DNA from: Prauserella_A sp040635515
Lineage (GTDB): Bacteria > Actinomycetota > Actinomycetes > Mycobacteriales > Pseudonocardiaceae
NCBI GenBank assembly: GCA_040635515.1
Contig: JBEYHY010000001.1
Location: 744,001 to 808,000 of the forward strand
Direction of reading: 5' to 3'
Length of the DNA: 64,000 nt
Positions 40,521-49,442 of the stretch are shown here, one piece after another. Numbering within the stretch: position 1 is the first letter of the stretch; each line of letters opens with the position of its first letter. The notes under the pieces were generated by a model. That model made no database searches. It was not told the DNA's origin and worked only from the letters and a program-made list of their open reading frames with translations. The position numbers and the translations under genes were made by a program.

Positions 40521-41516
40521 GTGCCCGTCATCACATACCGCGAAGCGCTGCGCAACACCCTGCGCGAGGAGATGAGGCGTGACGAGAACGTCATGCTCAT
40601 CGGCGAGGAGATCGGCGTCTTCGAGGGCTCCTACAAGATCACGGCCGGTCTGCTCGCCGAATTCGGTGAGAAGCGGGTCAGGGACACCCCGATCGCCGAG
40701 GAGGGCTTTGTCGGCGCGGCCGTCGGCGCCGCGATGCTCGGCCTCCGGCCCGTCGTCGAGCTCATGACGATCAACTTCTCGCTGCTGGCGCTCGACCAGA
40801 TCGTCAACCACGCCGCCAAGATCTACGGCATGTTCGGTGGCCAGACCAGCGTGCCGATGGTCATCAGGACCCCGGGCGGGGGAGGGCAGCAGCTCGGCGC
40901 GACACACTCGCAGAACATCGAGCTGTACTACGCGTTCGTCCCGGGCCTGAAGGTCGTGGCGCCCAGTACTCCCGCTGACGCGCGGGCGCTGCTGCTGTCC
41001 GCGCTACGGGACGACGATCCCGTGCTGTTCCTGGAAAATCTCGCGTTGTACAACACGAAGGGCGAGGTGCCCGACGATCTCGTGCCCGCCCCGATCGGCA
41101 AAGCCGCCGTGACGAGGGAAGGCAGCGACATCACGATCATCGGCTATTCGCGGATGGCCGCGGTCGCCACCACGGTCGCCGACCGGCTGCGCGAGGAGTC
41201 GGGGATCTCGGCCGAGGTGATCGACCTGCGCAGTCTCCGGCCGCTCGACCGGGAGACGATCGTCGAATCGGTGCGCAAGACCGGATGCGCGGTCGTCGCC
41301 GAGGACGACTGGCTCACCTACGGGATCGGCGCCGAGATCGCCGCGTCCATTTCGGACGGCGCGTTCGACTATCTCGACGCGCCGGTGCGCAGGGTCGCCG
41401 CCGCCGAGGTTCCGCTTCCCTACGCCAAACCACTGGAGCAGGCCGCGCTGCCTTCGGCCGAATCGCTGCTCACCGCTGTTTCCGAAACGCTGGACGCGGT
41501 CGGCCGGCGCCGCTGA
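40521..41516 (+). CDS. pdhB: Pyruvate dehydrogenase-type E1 beta subunit
   Basis: A 331-residue subunit. The TPP glutamate is in DTPIAEEGFVGAAVGAAMLG, and ELMTINFSLLALDQIVNHAAK is very near the pyruvate dehydrogenase beta pattern. GTG at 40521 follows AAAGGACTATC. With the alpha subunit it decarboxylates pyruvate and acetylates lipoyl-E2. Most actinobacteria rely on a single-chain AceE E1, so a two-subunit E1 with its own E2 and E3 is probably an inducible second system. Confidence 0.88.
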   Translation: MPVITYREALRNTLREEMRRDENVMLIGEEIGVFEGSYKITAGLLAEFGEKRVRDTPIAEEGFVGAAVGAAMLGLRPVVELMTINFSLLALDQIVNHAAKIYGMFGGQTSVPMVIRTPGGGGQQLGATHSQNIELYYAFVPGLKVVAPSTPADARALLLSALRDDDPVLFLENLALYNTKGEVPDDLVPAPIGKAAVTREGSDITIIGYSRMAAVATTVADRLREESGISAEVIDLRSLRPLDRETIVESVRKTGCAVVAEDDWLTYGIGAEIAASISDGAFDYLDAPVRRVAAAEVPLPYAKPLEQAALPSAESLLTAVSETLDAVGRRR

Positions 41517-41549
41517 CCGCGTCAACCACACCCGAACCGAGGACGAGAA

Positions 41550-42782
41550 ATGCCCGACATCAGCATGCCGCGACTGTCCGACACCATGGAGGACGGCGTC
41601 ATCGTGGCCTGGCACAAACAGGTAGGCGACAAGGTCGGCAAGGGAGAGGTGCTGGCCGAGATCGAGACCGACAAGGCCATCATGGAGCTGGAGGCCTACG
41701 ACGACGGGGTACTGGAGCGGGTACTCGTCGCCGAGGGGGAGCGGGTCGCGATCGGTACCCCCATCGGGATCATCGGCGACGGGACCGGCTCGGCTTCGTC
41801 CTCGCCCTCGCCGCAACCGGCCCCGGGTGTCACTGCTCCGGCCGCTGCCGCGCCGCCCGCACTGATTGCCTCCGGGCCCGCCCCGAACGGTGAGCGCGGG
41901 CCGAGGTCCTCCCCGCTGGCTCGCAAGGTCGCCAGGGAACTGGGCGTCGAACTCGGCGACATCGACGGAACCGGGCCGGGCGGCCGGATCATCCGGCGTG
42001 ACGTCGAATCCGCGGCGGGCGCGGCGGCGAGTGCCCCCGCCCCCGAGGCCGCGGAGCCCGCTCCCCGCGAGTCCACTGTGGATACCAGTGGCGACACCGA
42101 ACTCGTTCCGCTGAGCAGCATGCGGCGGGTGGCGGCGAAGCGGCTCACCGAGAGCAAGCAGCAGGCGCCGCACTTCTATCTCACGAGCGCGATCGACGTC
42201 ACCGAACTGCTCGCCTTCCGTGGCACGGTCAACGCGACCCTCGCCGGAGCAGGCGGCCCCAAGGTGAGTGTCAACGATCTGATCGTGAAGGCGGTCGCCG
42301 TCGCACTGCGGGAGAACCCCGACGTCAATGTGTCGTTCGCGGGTGACGATCTGGCCAGGCACAAGCGGATCAACCTCGGGATCGCGGTCGCGGTTCCCGA
42401 AGGGCTCGTCGTGCCGGTCGTGCGCGACGCCGACCGCAAGAGCGTCTCCGAGATCGCCGCCGAGGCAAGGGAAAAGGGAGAGCGGGCCAGGGAGGGCAAG
42501 CTCAAGGCCGCCGAGATGTCGGGCGGCACCTTCACGATCTCCAACCTCGGCATGTTCGGCATCGAGCAGTTCGCCGCCGTGATCAACCCGCCGGAGGCGG
42601 CGATTCTCGCCGTCGGTGCGGCCGCCGACGAGGTCAGGGTCGTCGAGGGTGAGTTCGTGGCTCGCAAGATCCTGCGCGTGACGCTCTCGGCGGACCACCG
42701 CGCCGTCGACGGCGCGACCGGAGCCCGTTTTCTGAGCACCCTCACCGGATTGCTGGAGGCACCGCTGCGCATCCTCGCCTGA
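41550..42782 (+). CDS. pdhC: Dihydrolipoamide acetyltransferase (E2)
   Basis: A 410-residue E2. One lipoyl domain (Lys42 in EIETDKAIMEL), an Ala/Pro linker, an E1/E3-binding domain (SPLARKVARELGVELGDI, then a GTGPGGRII end) and a catalytic domain with SADHRAVDGATGA (catalytic His). A second Ala/Pro linker precedes the catalytic core. ATG at 41550. It is the last gene of the E3-E1alpha-E1beta-E2 operon. Confidence 0.9.
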   Translation: MPDISMPRLSDTMEDGVIVAWHKQVGDKVGKGEVLAEIETDKAIMELEAYDDGVLERVLVAEGERVAIGTPIGIIGDGTGSASSSPSPQPAPGVTAPAAAAPPALIASGPAPNGERGPRSSPLARKVARELGVELGDIDGTGPGGRIIRRDVESAAGAAASAPAPEAAEPAPRESTVDTSGDTELVPLSSMRRVAAKRLTESKQQAPHFYLTSAIDVTELLAFRGTVNATLAGAGGPKVSVNDLIVKAVAVALRENPDVNVSFAGDDLARHKRINLGIAVAVPEGLVVPVVRDADRKSVSEIAAEAREKGERAREGKLKAAEMSGGTFTISNLGMFGIEQFAAVINPPEAAILAVGAAADEVRVVEGEFVARKILRVTLSADHRAVDGATGARFLSTLTGLLEAPLRILA

Positions 42783-42800
42783 CCGCGCGAGCCGGCGGCG

Positions 42801-43676
42801 TCACGGGTGGTTCGCCGTCTGTTCGCCGTCCTCGCCTTCGCCGCTGGCGCCCGCGCTGCCCACGATGTCGGCGAAGCGCGTCAGTTCCTCGCGTACCTCG
42901 GCGATGAGCGCGGTCGCCCTGGCCATCTCGATACTGAGTTCGGCCGCCGTCTGCTGGTAGGCGGGTTCGGTTCCGGCAAGTCCGAGAGTGGGCAGCACCT
43001 CATCCGGCGTGGCCAGTAGGGCGGGACGAGAGTCGAGCACTCGCTGCTGGTCGTCGGTGAGCTGATGCACGGCCATGGCCTCACCGGCCTTGACGACGAC
43101 GAGCGCGCCGAGTCGCACGGCGGCGTTTTCGGTGCCCTGCAAGGATTCCAGCAGTGGCCCGAGATGCCGCATGAGCGCGGCGGTCACCACCGCGTCGTCG
43201 GGTTCGGTGTGTCCGGGTGGCCGGGATTCCAGCGCGTCGGCCAGCGGCGCCTTTTCGGCGGTGCCGCCGGAAAGCGCGGTGCGAAACCAGAAACCGCCTT
43301 CGGTGTCCTCGCGCGCCACCGTCTCGCGGCCCGCGAGCGCGACGAGGTGCTCGACCTCGGTGAGGACCGCTCCGGGATCGCCCGCTCCCGGGAGATGACA
43401 GGACACGGCCAATCCGGCGGGAGCGCGCGTGCCCGCCTCGCGGCCGGTGAGCCAGGCACGCAGCGCCGCGGCGACGGCCGGATCCCGTTCACCGGCCTGC
43501 TCAAGTATCGTGGTCAGTCGCCGAATGGTGTCGTCGCCGGGATGCTCGCGCAGGTCTCGGAGAGCGCTCGCCACCTCACTGTCGCCCGACAGCCGGTCGC
43601 CGGCCGCTTCGGGAAGGATGGCGCGTGGATCGGCGGCAAGTTCCTCGGCAACGCGCCGCATACGAAAGTCGAGCAC
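42801..43676 (-). CDS. Hypothetical protein, 291 residues
   Basis: I do not recognise a family. The protein is mostly helical and acidic. The first 100 residues are rich in Ala/Glu/Arg and include SALRDLREHPGDDTIRRL. The middle has CHLPGAGDPGAVLTEVEHLV and a WFRTAL segment; the C-terminus ends in a Gly/Glu tail. No signal peptide or membrane segment. GTG at 43676 follows AGGGGGCGTTCC. Codon use and third-position GC match neighbours. It converges with the E2 gene and is divergent from the XRE-cupin regulator. Confidence 0.6.
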   Translation of the reverse strand: MLDFRMRRVAEELAADPRAILPEAAGDRLSGDSEVASALRDLREHPGDDTIRRLTTILEQAGERDPAVAAALRAWLTGREAGTRAPAGLAVSCHLPGAGDPGAVLTEVEHLVALAGRETVAREDTEGGFWFRTALSGGTAEKAPLADALESRPPGHTEPDDAVVTAALMRHLGPLLESLQGTENAAVRLGALVVVKAGEAMAVHQLTDDQQRVLDSRPALLATPDEVLPTLGLAGTEPAYQQTAAELSIEMARATALIAEVREELTRFADIVGSAGASGEGEDGEQTANHP

Positions 43677-43867
43677 GGAACGCCCCCTGTGTCCGCAAGT
43701 TCGCCGTGTTCGCACCGGCGGCCCGCTCGGTGCGCCGGGATGACGACTGTAGCGCACCCGGCGCGGGTACGTCGCCGACTCCGGTTGCCCGGTGGCCTTG
43801 CCGCGCCGCGATACCGGAGCATTGGTTACCTGGTGGCCGCCGTGCCGCGCGACGCTGCCCCGGAGAG

Positions 43868-43896
43868 TTGACAAACCGGTTTGCCGAACCTGCAAT
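43868..43896 (+). promoter_or_regulatory. Sigma-70-type promoter with embedded palindrome, leaderless start
   Basis: A perfect -35 TTGACA (43868-43873), 17-bp spacing and a -10 TGCAAT (43891-43896) predict a transcript starting at about 43903, the G of the GTG start codon. The spacer holds CAAACCGGTTTG (43872-43883), a perfect 12-bp palindrome likely to be an autoregulatory operator. Confidence 0.6.
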
Positions 43897-43902
43897 ATCG
43901 GG

Positions 43903-44511
43903 GTGGCTGATTTCGAGGACCCCGGCTCCGCCTCCGCTGACTTCGATGCCGTACTGACCGCGGTGGGCCCCAGGTTGCGGGACATGCGCAAGCGGACAGG
44001 CGCGACATTGACGGCGCTGTCCGAGACGACCGGTATCCCGGTCAGCACGTTGTCCCGCCTCGAATCGGGACAACGCAAGCCGAGTCTCGAACTGCTGCTC
44101 CCGCTCGCCAAGGCGTATCAGGTGCCGCTCGACGAGCTGGTCGGCGCGCCCGAGACGGGAGACCCGAGGGTGTTTCCCCGTCCGTTCACGCGGTACGGGA
44201 TGACCGTCATCCCGCTGACGAGGCGGCCGGGCGGGCTGCAGGCGTTCAAGCACATCCTGTCTCCCGGTTCCGGCAACCACGAGCCGGATCCCCGTTCACA
44301 CGAGGGCTATCACTGGCTGTATGTCCTGAATGGACGATTGAGGCTGATTCTCGGTGAAACGGACATGGTGCTGGAGCCAGGTGAGGTCGCCGAGTTCGAC
44401 ACTCATCTGCCGCACTGGTTCGGAGCGGCCGACCAGCGGCCCGTCGAGTACCTCAGCATCCTCGGGCCGCAGGGCGAGCGGTTCCATGTCAGGGCGCGAT
44501 ACCGGCCGTGA
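43903..44511 (+). CDS. XRE-family regulator with cupin domain
   Basis: A 202-residue protein. The helix-turn-helix (about residues 22-75: TLTALSETTGIPVSTLSRLES then RKPSLELLLPLA) joins a small C-terminal cupin (about residues 115-195) with SHEGYHWLYVLNG and EPGEVAEFDTHLPHWFG. This is the SutR/PuuR-like layout, in which a small molecule or metal in the cupin sets DNA binding. The GTG at 43903 coincides with the predicted transcription start, so the mRNA is probably leaderless. It overlaps the convergent GntR gene by 23 bp. Confidence 0.85.
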   Translation: MADFEDPGSASADFDAVLTAVGPRLRDMRKRTGATLTALSETTGIPVSTLSRLESGQRKPSLELLLPLAKAYQVPLDELVGAPETGDPRVFPRPFTRYGMTVIPLTRRPGGLQAFKHILSPGSGNHEPDPRSHEGYHWLYVLNGRLRLILGETDMVLEPGEVAEFDTHLPHWFGAADQRPVEYLSILGPQGERFHVRARYRP

Positions 44512-45256
44512 CCGTCGTCAGCCGGTAACCCGTGCTCGCGGTGAATTCGGCGGTGAGGGCGAAGCGGTCACCCCTGACCAGGGTGTGCCGCCATTCGACC
44601 GGCTTGCCCTGCGCGCGGCCGAGCCGGTTGATCGAGAAGGCGGCGGTCGTCGCGCCGAGGTGGGCCTGTTCGGATTCGGTCGGGATGACGGCGTGCACCT
44701 CTTCGTGTCCCGTATCGAGGCGGAGGTCCGCCCTCGCCGCGAGTTCGGTGTAGAGGCCGGTGTGCGTGAAGTCGACGTCGAGCAATGGTGCTGCCAGTGA
44801 CGCGGGCAGCCACACCCTGTCGAGTGCCAGCGGTTCTCCTCCGGCGAGCCGCAGCCGCTCCAGGTACACCAGTGGCGTGGAGCCGTCGAGTCCGAGTCGC
44901 TCGGCGACGACGCCGTCGGCGCGCACGTCCAGCGCGTGCACGACGCTGTGCTGGGACAGCCCCGCCGCCTCGACCGAGGCGAACAGGCTGTAGAGCGCGC
45001 CGAGCGGCTGCTGGATTTCGGGGGCCGGTGCGACCCGGGGCTGACGGCCCCTCGCGGCGACGACGATGCCGTCGGCCCTGAGTTGCCGCAATGCCTGCCG
45101 GACGGTCGAGCGGCTGATCTCGTACTCGGCCACGAGCGCGAGTTCGCCGGGGAACTGGTCGCCGAACTCGCCGGAATCGAGCCTGCGTACCAGGTCGTCG
45201 AGCAGTTGCCGCCACAGTGGCGCGGTGCCGTCCCGCTCCAGTGTCCGTGCCGCCAT
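44489..45256 (-). CDS. GntR-family (HutC/UTRA) regulator of the yeiH-like gene
   Basis: A 255-residue regulator. Winged helix at residues 12-75 (FPGELALVAEYEISRSTVRQA) and a UTRA domain (about residues 95-245) with LERLRLAGGEPLALDRVWL. It is divergent from the YeiH-family exporter at 45360. The intergenic DNA contains a large inverted repeat made of two AATGTCCGTACATT-like sites, ideal for a GntR pair. The effector is unknown. Confidence 0.85.
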   Translation of the reverse strand: MAARTLERDGTAPLWRQLLDDLVRRLDSGEFGDQFPGELALVAEYEISRSTVRQALRQLRADGIVVAARGRQPRVAPAPEIQQPLGALYSLFASVEAAGLSQHSVVHALDVRADGVVAERLGLDGSTPLVYLERLRLAGGEPLALDRVWLPASLAAPLLDVDFTHTGLYTELAARADLRLDTGHEEVHAVIPTESEQAHLGATTAAFSINRLGRAQGKPVEWRHTLVRGDRFALTAEFTASTGYRLTTVTAGIAP

Positions 45257-45301
45257 CGCACCTCCTCAGTGGTGAGCCACGTTACCCATCGGCAAATATT
45301 G

Positions 45302-45345
45302 TCAAATGTCCGTACATTCCCTAGGTTAAATGTACGGACATTTGA
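45302..45345. promoter_or_regulatory. Large inverted repeat, double GntR operator
   Basis: TCAAATGTCCGTACATT and AATGTACGGACATTTGA are exact 17-bp mirror arms around a 10-bp spacer. Each arm is itself nearly palindromic (AATGTCCGTACATT), so this can be read as two GntR sites. It ends 14 bp before the exporter start. Confidence 0.8.
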
Positions 45346-45359
45346 GCGAAGGGTGAGAC

Positions 45360-46445
45360 ATGGCCGGAATGGGGATCGAGATCCCGGCCGCCGCGGGCGC
45401 TTCACTGCCCAGGGTGCTCGCCGGCTTCCGGCGCGTGGCGAAACCGGCGCCGGGACTGCTGATCGCCCTCGCCGTCGCCGGCGTGGCGACGGCGCTCGGC
45501 CAGCTCGTTCCCGTCGTCGGCGGTCCCGTTTTCGGCATCGTGCTCGGCGCGGCGCTGGCGGCGGCCGTCCCCGCCGCACGTGGCTCCCGGTTGCGTCCCG
45601 GCTACGACGTCGCGGGCAAGCCGGTCCTCCAGTTGTCCATCGTCGTACTCGGAACGGGGCTGTCGCTGCGGCAGGTGTGGCAGGCGGGCGGTGAGTCGCT
45701 GCCCGTCATGCTCGGCACCCTCGCCGTCGCGCTGGCCGGCGCGGTGGTGTTCGGGCGGCTGCTCAAGGTCGGTGGCGACACCAGCACCCTCATCGGCGTC
45801 GGTACCGGAATCTGTGGTGCCTCGGCCATCGCCGCGACCACCGCGGTGCTCAAGCCGAAGGACAGCGAGGTCGCATACGCACTCGGCACCATCTTCACGT
45901 TCAACATCGTCGCCGTGCTCGCGTTCCCGCCCATCGGGCGGTTGCTCGGCATGGACCCGCACGCGTTCGGGCTGCTGAGCGGAACGGCCATCAACGACAC
46001 CTCCTCCGTCGTCGCGGCCGCCTACGCCTACGGTGCCGACGCGGGGGAGTACGCGATCGTGGTCAAGCTGACGAGGGCACTGATGCTCGTGCCGATCGTC
46101 ATCGGTATCGCGTTGCTGGTCGCCAGGAGGCAGCGGCGCGCATCGGGTGGCCCGGCCTCGCCCGCGGCGCGGATCCCCTGGCACAAGGTCGTACCGCTGT
46201 TTCTCGTCGGCTTCGTCGCCGCCGCCGCGCTCGGCAGTCTCGGAGTGATCCCGCACGGGTGGCAGCCTGCGCTGGCCTGGCTCGGTACTTTCCTCATCAC
46301 CACGGCGCTGGCCGGGATCGGGCTCGCGATGCGGCCTTCCGACGTGCGTGGCGCGGGGCCGAGGCCGCTGCTGCTCGGTGGCGTGTTGTGGATCGCGGTC
46401 ACCGCGACCAGCCTCGGATTGCAGGCACTGACCGGCACGCTGTAG
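45360..46445 (+). CDS. YeiH-family putative exporter (UPF0324)
   Basis: A 361-residue membrane protein with about ten segments. The family signature region reads GVGTGICGASAIAATTAVLKPKD-like (key GTGICGASAI) followed by ALGTIFTFNIVAV and GTAINDTSSVVAAA. YeiH proteins are proposed sulfite or sulfonate/sulfate exporters, usually beside LysR regulators; here the regulator is GntR. ATG at 45360 sits 14 bp after the operator. Confidence 0.87.
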   Translation: MAGMGIEIPAAAGASLPRVLAGFRRVAKPAPGLLIALAVAGVATALGQLVPVVGGPVFGIVLGAALAAAVPAARGSRLRPGYDVAGKPVLQLSIVVLGTGLSLRQVWQAGGESLPVMLGTLAVALAGAVVFGRLLKVGGDTSTLIGVGTGICGASAIAATTAVLKPKDSEVAYALGTIFTFNIVAVLAFPPIGRLLGMDPHAFGLLSGTAINDTSSVVAAAYAYGADAGEYAIVVKLTRALMLVPIVIGIALLVARRQRRASGGPASPAARIPWHKVVPLFLVGFVAAAALGSLGVIPHGWQPALAWLGTFLITTALAGIGLAMRPSDVRGAGPRPLLLGGVLWIAVTATSLGLQALTGTL

Positions 46446-46458
46446 GAGACGCGCGGGC

Positions 46459-47070
46459 TTACAACCAGCCCTCGGCGGCCGCGATCCTTTTCGCGCCTGC
46501 CGGATCGTGGGCCTCCAGCTTCTCGACCGACGAGGCCAGCAGATCGCGGACAACCCCTCGGGAGAGCCGCAGCCGCTTGGCCATGGCTCGGGGCGACGTT
46601 CCCTCCGCGACGTGCCTGAGCACCTCGATCTCGTGGCGGGTCAGCGGATTGGGGTCGACGCTCACCGTCGAATAGGCCACCCGGTGACCCACCACCTTGC
46701 GACCGGCCGCGGCCGCGCGGATCGCCTCGGCGAGTTCCCTTCCCCGCGCGTCACGCGGCAGGAAACCGCTGACGTGATCGCAGGCCTCGCGCCCCAGATT
46801 CGCGGGCCTTCCGTCCGTGGTGAGAATCAGCGTGCGGCACTGGGGAAGCGCGCGGTGCAGCCTCACCGCCAATGGCAACCCGGCGAGACCGGGCATGGTG
46901 ATGTCGATGACGGCGACGTCGGGGCGGTGGGTCCTCGCGGAGGCCAGCACCTCGGTGGCGGCGCCGTCGATCACCGAGGCCACCACGTCGATGTCGGTCT
47001 CCGGCTCCAGCGAGCCCGCGAGGCTGTCTCCCCGCACCAGGATGTCCTCGGCAAGCATTACGCGAATCAC
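46459..47070 (-). CDS. NarL-type response regulator with atypical receiver
   Basis: A 203-residue regulator. The receiver keeps the acidic start MLAEDILVRG and the phosphoacceptor in VAVIDITMPG, but the usual Lys in GFLLKDA is replaced (GFLPRDA), which may weaken phosphorylation. The C-terminal LuxR helix-turn-helix is present (LTRHEIEVLRHVAEG and MAKRLRLSRGVVRDLL). GTG at 47070 follows GAAGGGAGCCGAG. There is no adjacent kinase, so it may be an orphan. The PAS-GGDEF-EAL gene lies directly upstream on the same strand. Confidence 0.8.
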   Translation of the reverse strand: MIRVMLAEDILVRGDSLAGSLEPETDIDVVASVIDGAATEVLASARTHRPDVAVIDITMPGLAGLPLAVRLHRALPQCRTLILTTDGRPANLGREACDHVSGFLPRDARGRELAEAIRAAAAGRKVVGHRVAYSTVSVDPNPLTRHEIEVLRHVAEGTSPRAMAKRLRLSRGVVRDLLASSVEKLEAHDPAGAKRIAAAEGWL

Positions 47071-47155
47071 CTCGGCTCCCTTCTCCCGGGAGCCCAAGCG
47101 TAAGCGGCGAACGGGCACCTCGCTCGCGATGCGGGCCCGGATGGGGATCGCCGGG

Positions 47156-49273
47156 TCAGGAACGCAGGCGCCCCGAGATGTCCCCGGGAGCGCAGGGCGC
47201 ACCGAACAGGTCACCCGTCGCCGTGTCGGCTCCGGCGTCCCGCCACCAGGTCGCCTGCCGGGCGGTACTGACGCCGTCGACGGCGACACTCGCGCCCGCC
47301 TTCTGGGCCAGCGGAACGAGAGCGCGCACACCTGTCGAGTCGTCGCCGGTGACGCGTTCGACGAACGGCTTTCCGACGCGCAGGCTCCGCACCGGAAGGT
47401 CCTGCGCCGCGGCGATGTCGGCGGGCCCGAGGTCGCCGCTGTCGATTCCGGTGCGGATCCCGGCGCCTGCCAGTGCCGTCAGGTTCGCGACCGCATCGTG
47501 CAGTTGTAGCGAGCCGGCGGGGAAGCCAACGGTGAGCAGGCGGGCGGCGAGCTCCGATTCCGCGATGAGCCGCCGCATACTGGCGACGAGGCCGGAGTCG
47601 AGTGCCTGGTGCGTGGTGAGCCCGATCGTCAGCGCGAGTTCCTTCTCGTCGCTCTGCTGCCACCACACGACCTGCCGCATCGCGATGCGCCACACCGCCT
47701 CGCCGAGCGGGAGGATGAAGCCGGTCCGCTCGGCGAACTCCGCGCACCGATCGTGCCCGATCACGCCGAGCCGTGGATGCGCCCACGACAGCCGTACCTC
47801 GACCGCGACGGTCCGGAAGTCGGTCAATCGCACCGACGGCTGGTACAGCACGGACAGCTGGCCGTTTTCCCATGCTCCCGGGAGTCCCGCCGCGAGTGCG
47901 TGTTTCTCCTTGACCGGTGTGTCCCTGTCCCGGTCGGCGACCGCCCACTGGCCCCTGCCCCGGGATTTGGCCCTGCGCAGGGCCAGCCCCGCGTCGCGGA
48001 GCACGACATCGGGACCGGCCGATGGTGCGCGGGTACCGGCCACGCCCGCGCTGACCGAGACGGCGACGCCGTGGTCACCGACGAAGAGCGGTTCGGCCAG
48101 TTCTCCGCGCACCTGCGCCAGCGCCGCGCCGGGATCAGGTGGCGTAGCGGCGTTCTCGATCACGACGGCGAATTCGTCGGCCTCAAGCCGGGCGACCATG
48201 GTTCTCTCGCCCGCGAACACGTTCTCCAGCCGCCCGGCGACGTGCGTGAGGATCCGTTCGGCGGCCGTGCCGCCGAGCCCGGTGCGGACAAGACCGAACC
48301 CGTCGATGTCGAGCAGGAACACCGTGACCCCGTGATCGGCACCGCGCAGCAGGCCTTCGAGGTGGGTGGTGAAGTACTGCCGGTTGGGCAGCCCGGTCAG
48401 TGGATCGTGCAGGGCCTGCCGGTGCAGTTCGTTGCGTAGCAGGGTGAGTTCGGTTCCGTCCTCGATGACCGCGTCGAACGTCAGTGCCCGGTTGTCCGCG
48501 TCGCGCAGCACGGAGACCGTCAGCGAGATGCTCGCGGTGTCGCCTTCCCCGCGCAGCAGGCGGTGCGGCTTGGTGATGCGCCGACGAGGGCCGAGCATCA
48601 GTTCTTCGAGGTCCTCGCGCAACTCCTTGAGTGAGTCAGGATGCGTGATGTCGGCGAGGCGGAGCCGGGAAAGCTGAGCGGGGGAGTACTCCAGTATCGC
48701 GCACGCGGCGTCGTTGCCGTCCACGATCCGCTCGTCGAGCCCGATGCTCAGTATTCCGCTCGACGACGAGCTCGCGATCTCGTGGAAGCGGGCTTCGCTC
48801 CGTTCGAGATTGCCTTTCGCGTCGCGTACCGCTTTGAGCAGCGTGCGCTGCATGTGGTCCTGCTGCGCGAGCATCGTGCGCAGGCTCGCGGCGACGAAAC
48901 CACAAGCCAGCTCTCCGAGCGCGAGCGTGATCCGTTGCGCGAACCGGTCGGCGGGCTGGAATCGGGACAGTTCGGGCAATCCTTTGCCGAGCACGTCCAT
49001 CGTGCAGCGCAATCCCGGTTCGCCGACGTAGCCGAGATCGACGATGCGCTCGCCGACCGAGGTCGCGGCCCGCGTATTCGCCGGTTCCTTTTCGATTGCG
49101 GCGCACAATTCGGTGAGCAGCGTGCGGAGCTGGTCGCCGAAAACCTCGCCGTCCAAGGACACGACGACGATCCCGCTGAGGAAGTAGGCCCATTTCCGGG
49201 CCAGCTTCGTCTCGTCGCGGGAGTGATCCGGATATTCGGCTTCGCCTGCCCGATCGTCGTCTGGGTTCGGCAT
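47156..49273 (-). CDS. PAS-GGDEF-EAL protein with degenerate catalytic motifs
   Basis: A 705-residue soluble protein. An N-terminal helical region (residues 1-155) precedes a PAS domain (about 160-280), a GGDEF domain (about 290-445) and an EAL domain (about 455-700). The GGDEF motif reads EADEF, the EAL motif reads EVR (AVEVRLSW), and the later EAL metal and base positions are also lost (for example VGFPAG and DSGDLG). So it should neither make nor break cyclic di-GMP by the normal route, but may bind it or GTP as a sensor. ATG at 49273. Confidence 0.82.
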   Translation of the reverse strand: MPNPDDDRAGEAEYPDHSRDETKLARKWAYFLSGIVVVSLDGEVFGDQLRTLLTELCAAIEKEPANTRAATSVGERIVDLGYVGEPGLRCTMDVLGKGLPELSRFQPADRFAQRITLALGELACGFVAASLRTMLAQQDHMQRTLLKAVRDAKGNLERSEARFHEIASSSSSGILSIGLDERIVDGNDAACAILEYSPAQLSRLRLADITHPDSLKELREDLEELMLGPRRRITKPHRLLRGEGDTASISLTVSVLRDADNRALTFDAVIEDGTELTLLRNELHRQALHDPLTGLPNRQYFTTHLEGLLRGADHGVTVFLLDIDGFGLVRTGLGGTAAERILTHVAGRLENVFAGERTMVARLEADEFAVVIENAATPPDPGAALAQVRGELAEPLFVGDHGVAVSVSAGVAGTRAPSAGPDVVLRDAGLALRRAKSRGRGQWAVADRDRDTPVKEKHALAAGLPGAWENGQLSVLYQPSVRLTDFRTVAVEVRLSWAHPRLGVIGHDRCAEFAERTGFILPLGEAVWRIAMRQVVWWQQSDEKELALTIGLTTHQALDSGLVASMRRLIAESELAARLLTVGFPAGSLQLHDAVANLTALAGAGIRTGIDSGDLGPADIAAAQDLPVRSLRVGKPFVERVTGDDSTGVRALVPLAQKAGASVAVDGVSTARQATWWRDAGADTATGDLFGAPCAPGDISGRLRS

Positions 49274-49442
49274 TCACATGACCCTGGTGAGTAGGAATCG
49301 ATCGGCGGAATCTTACCCACACGGTGTTCGTCGCCGCTCACCTGACGGGGTGAAAAAAGAGTTCCGGGATTTCCCAATCGTTCGGCCAACGAGCGACACG
49401 TTTGTGCGAGTGCGTCAGAATCATGTGGCCGGTGTGGTTTCG

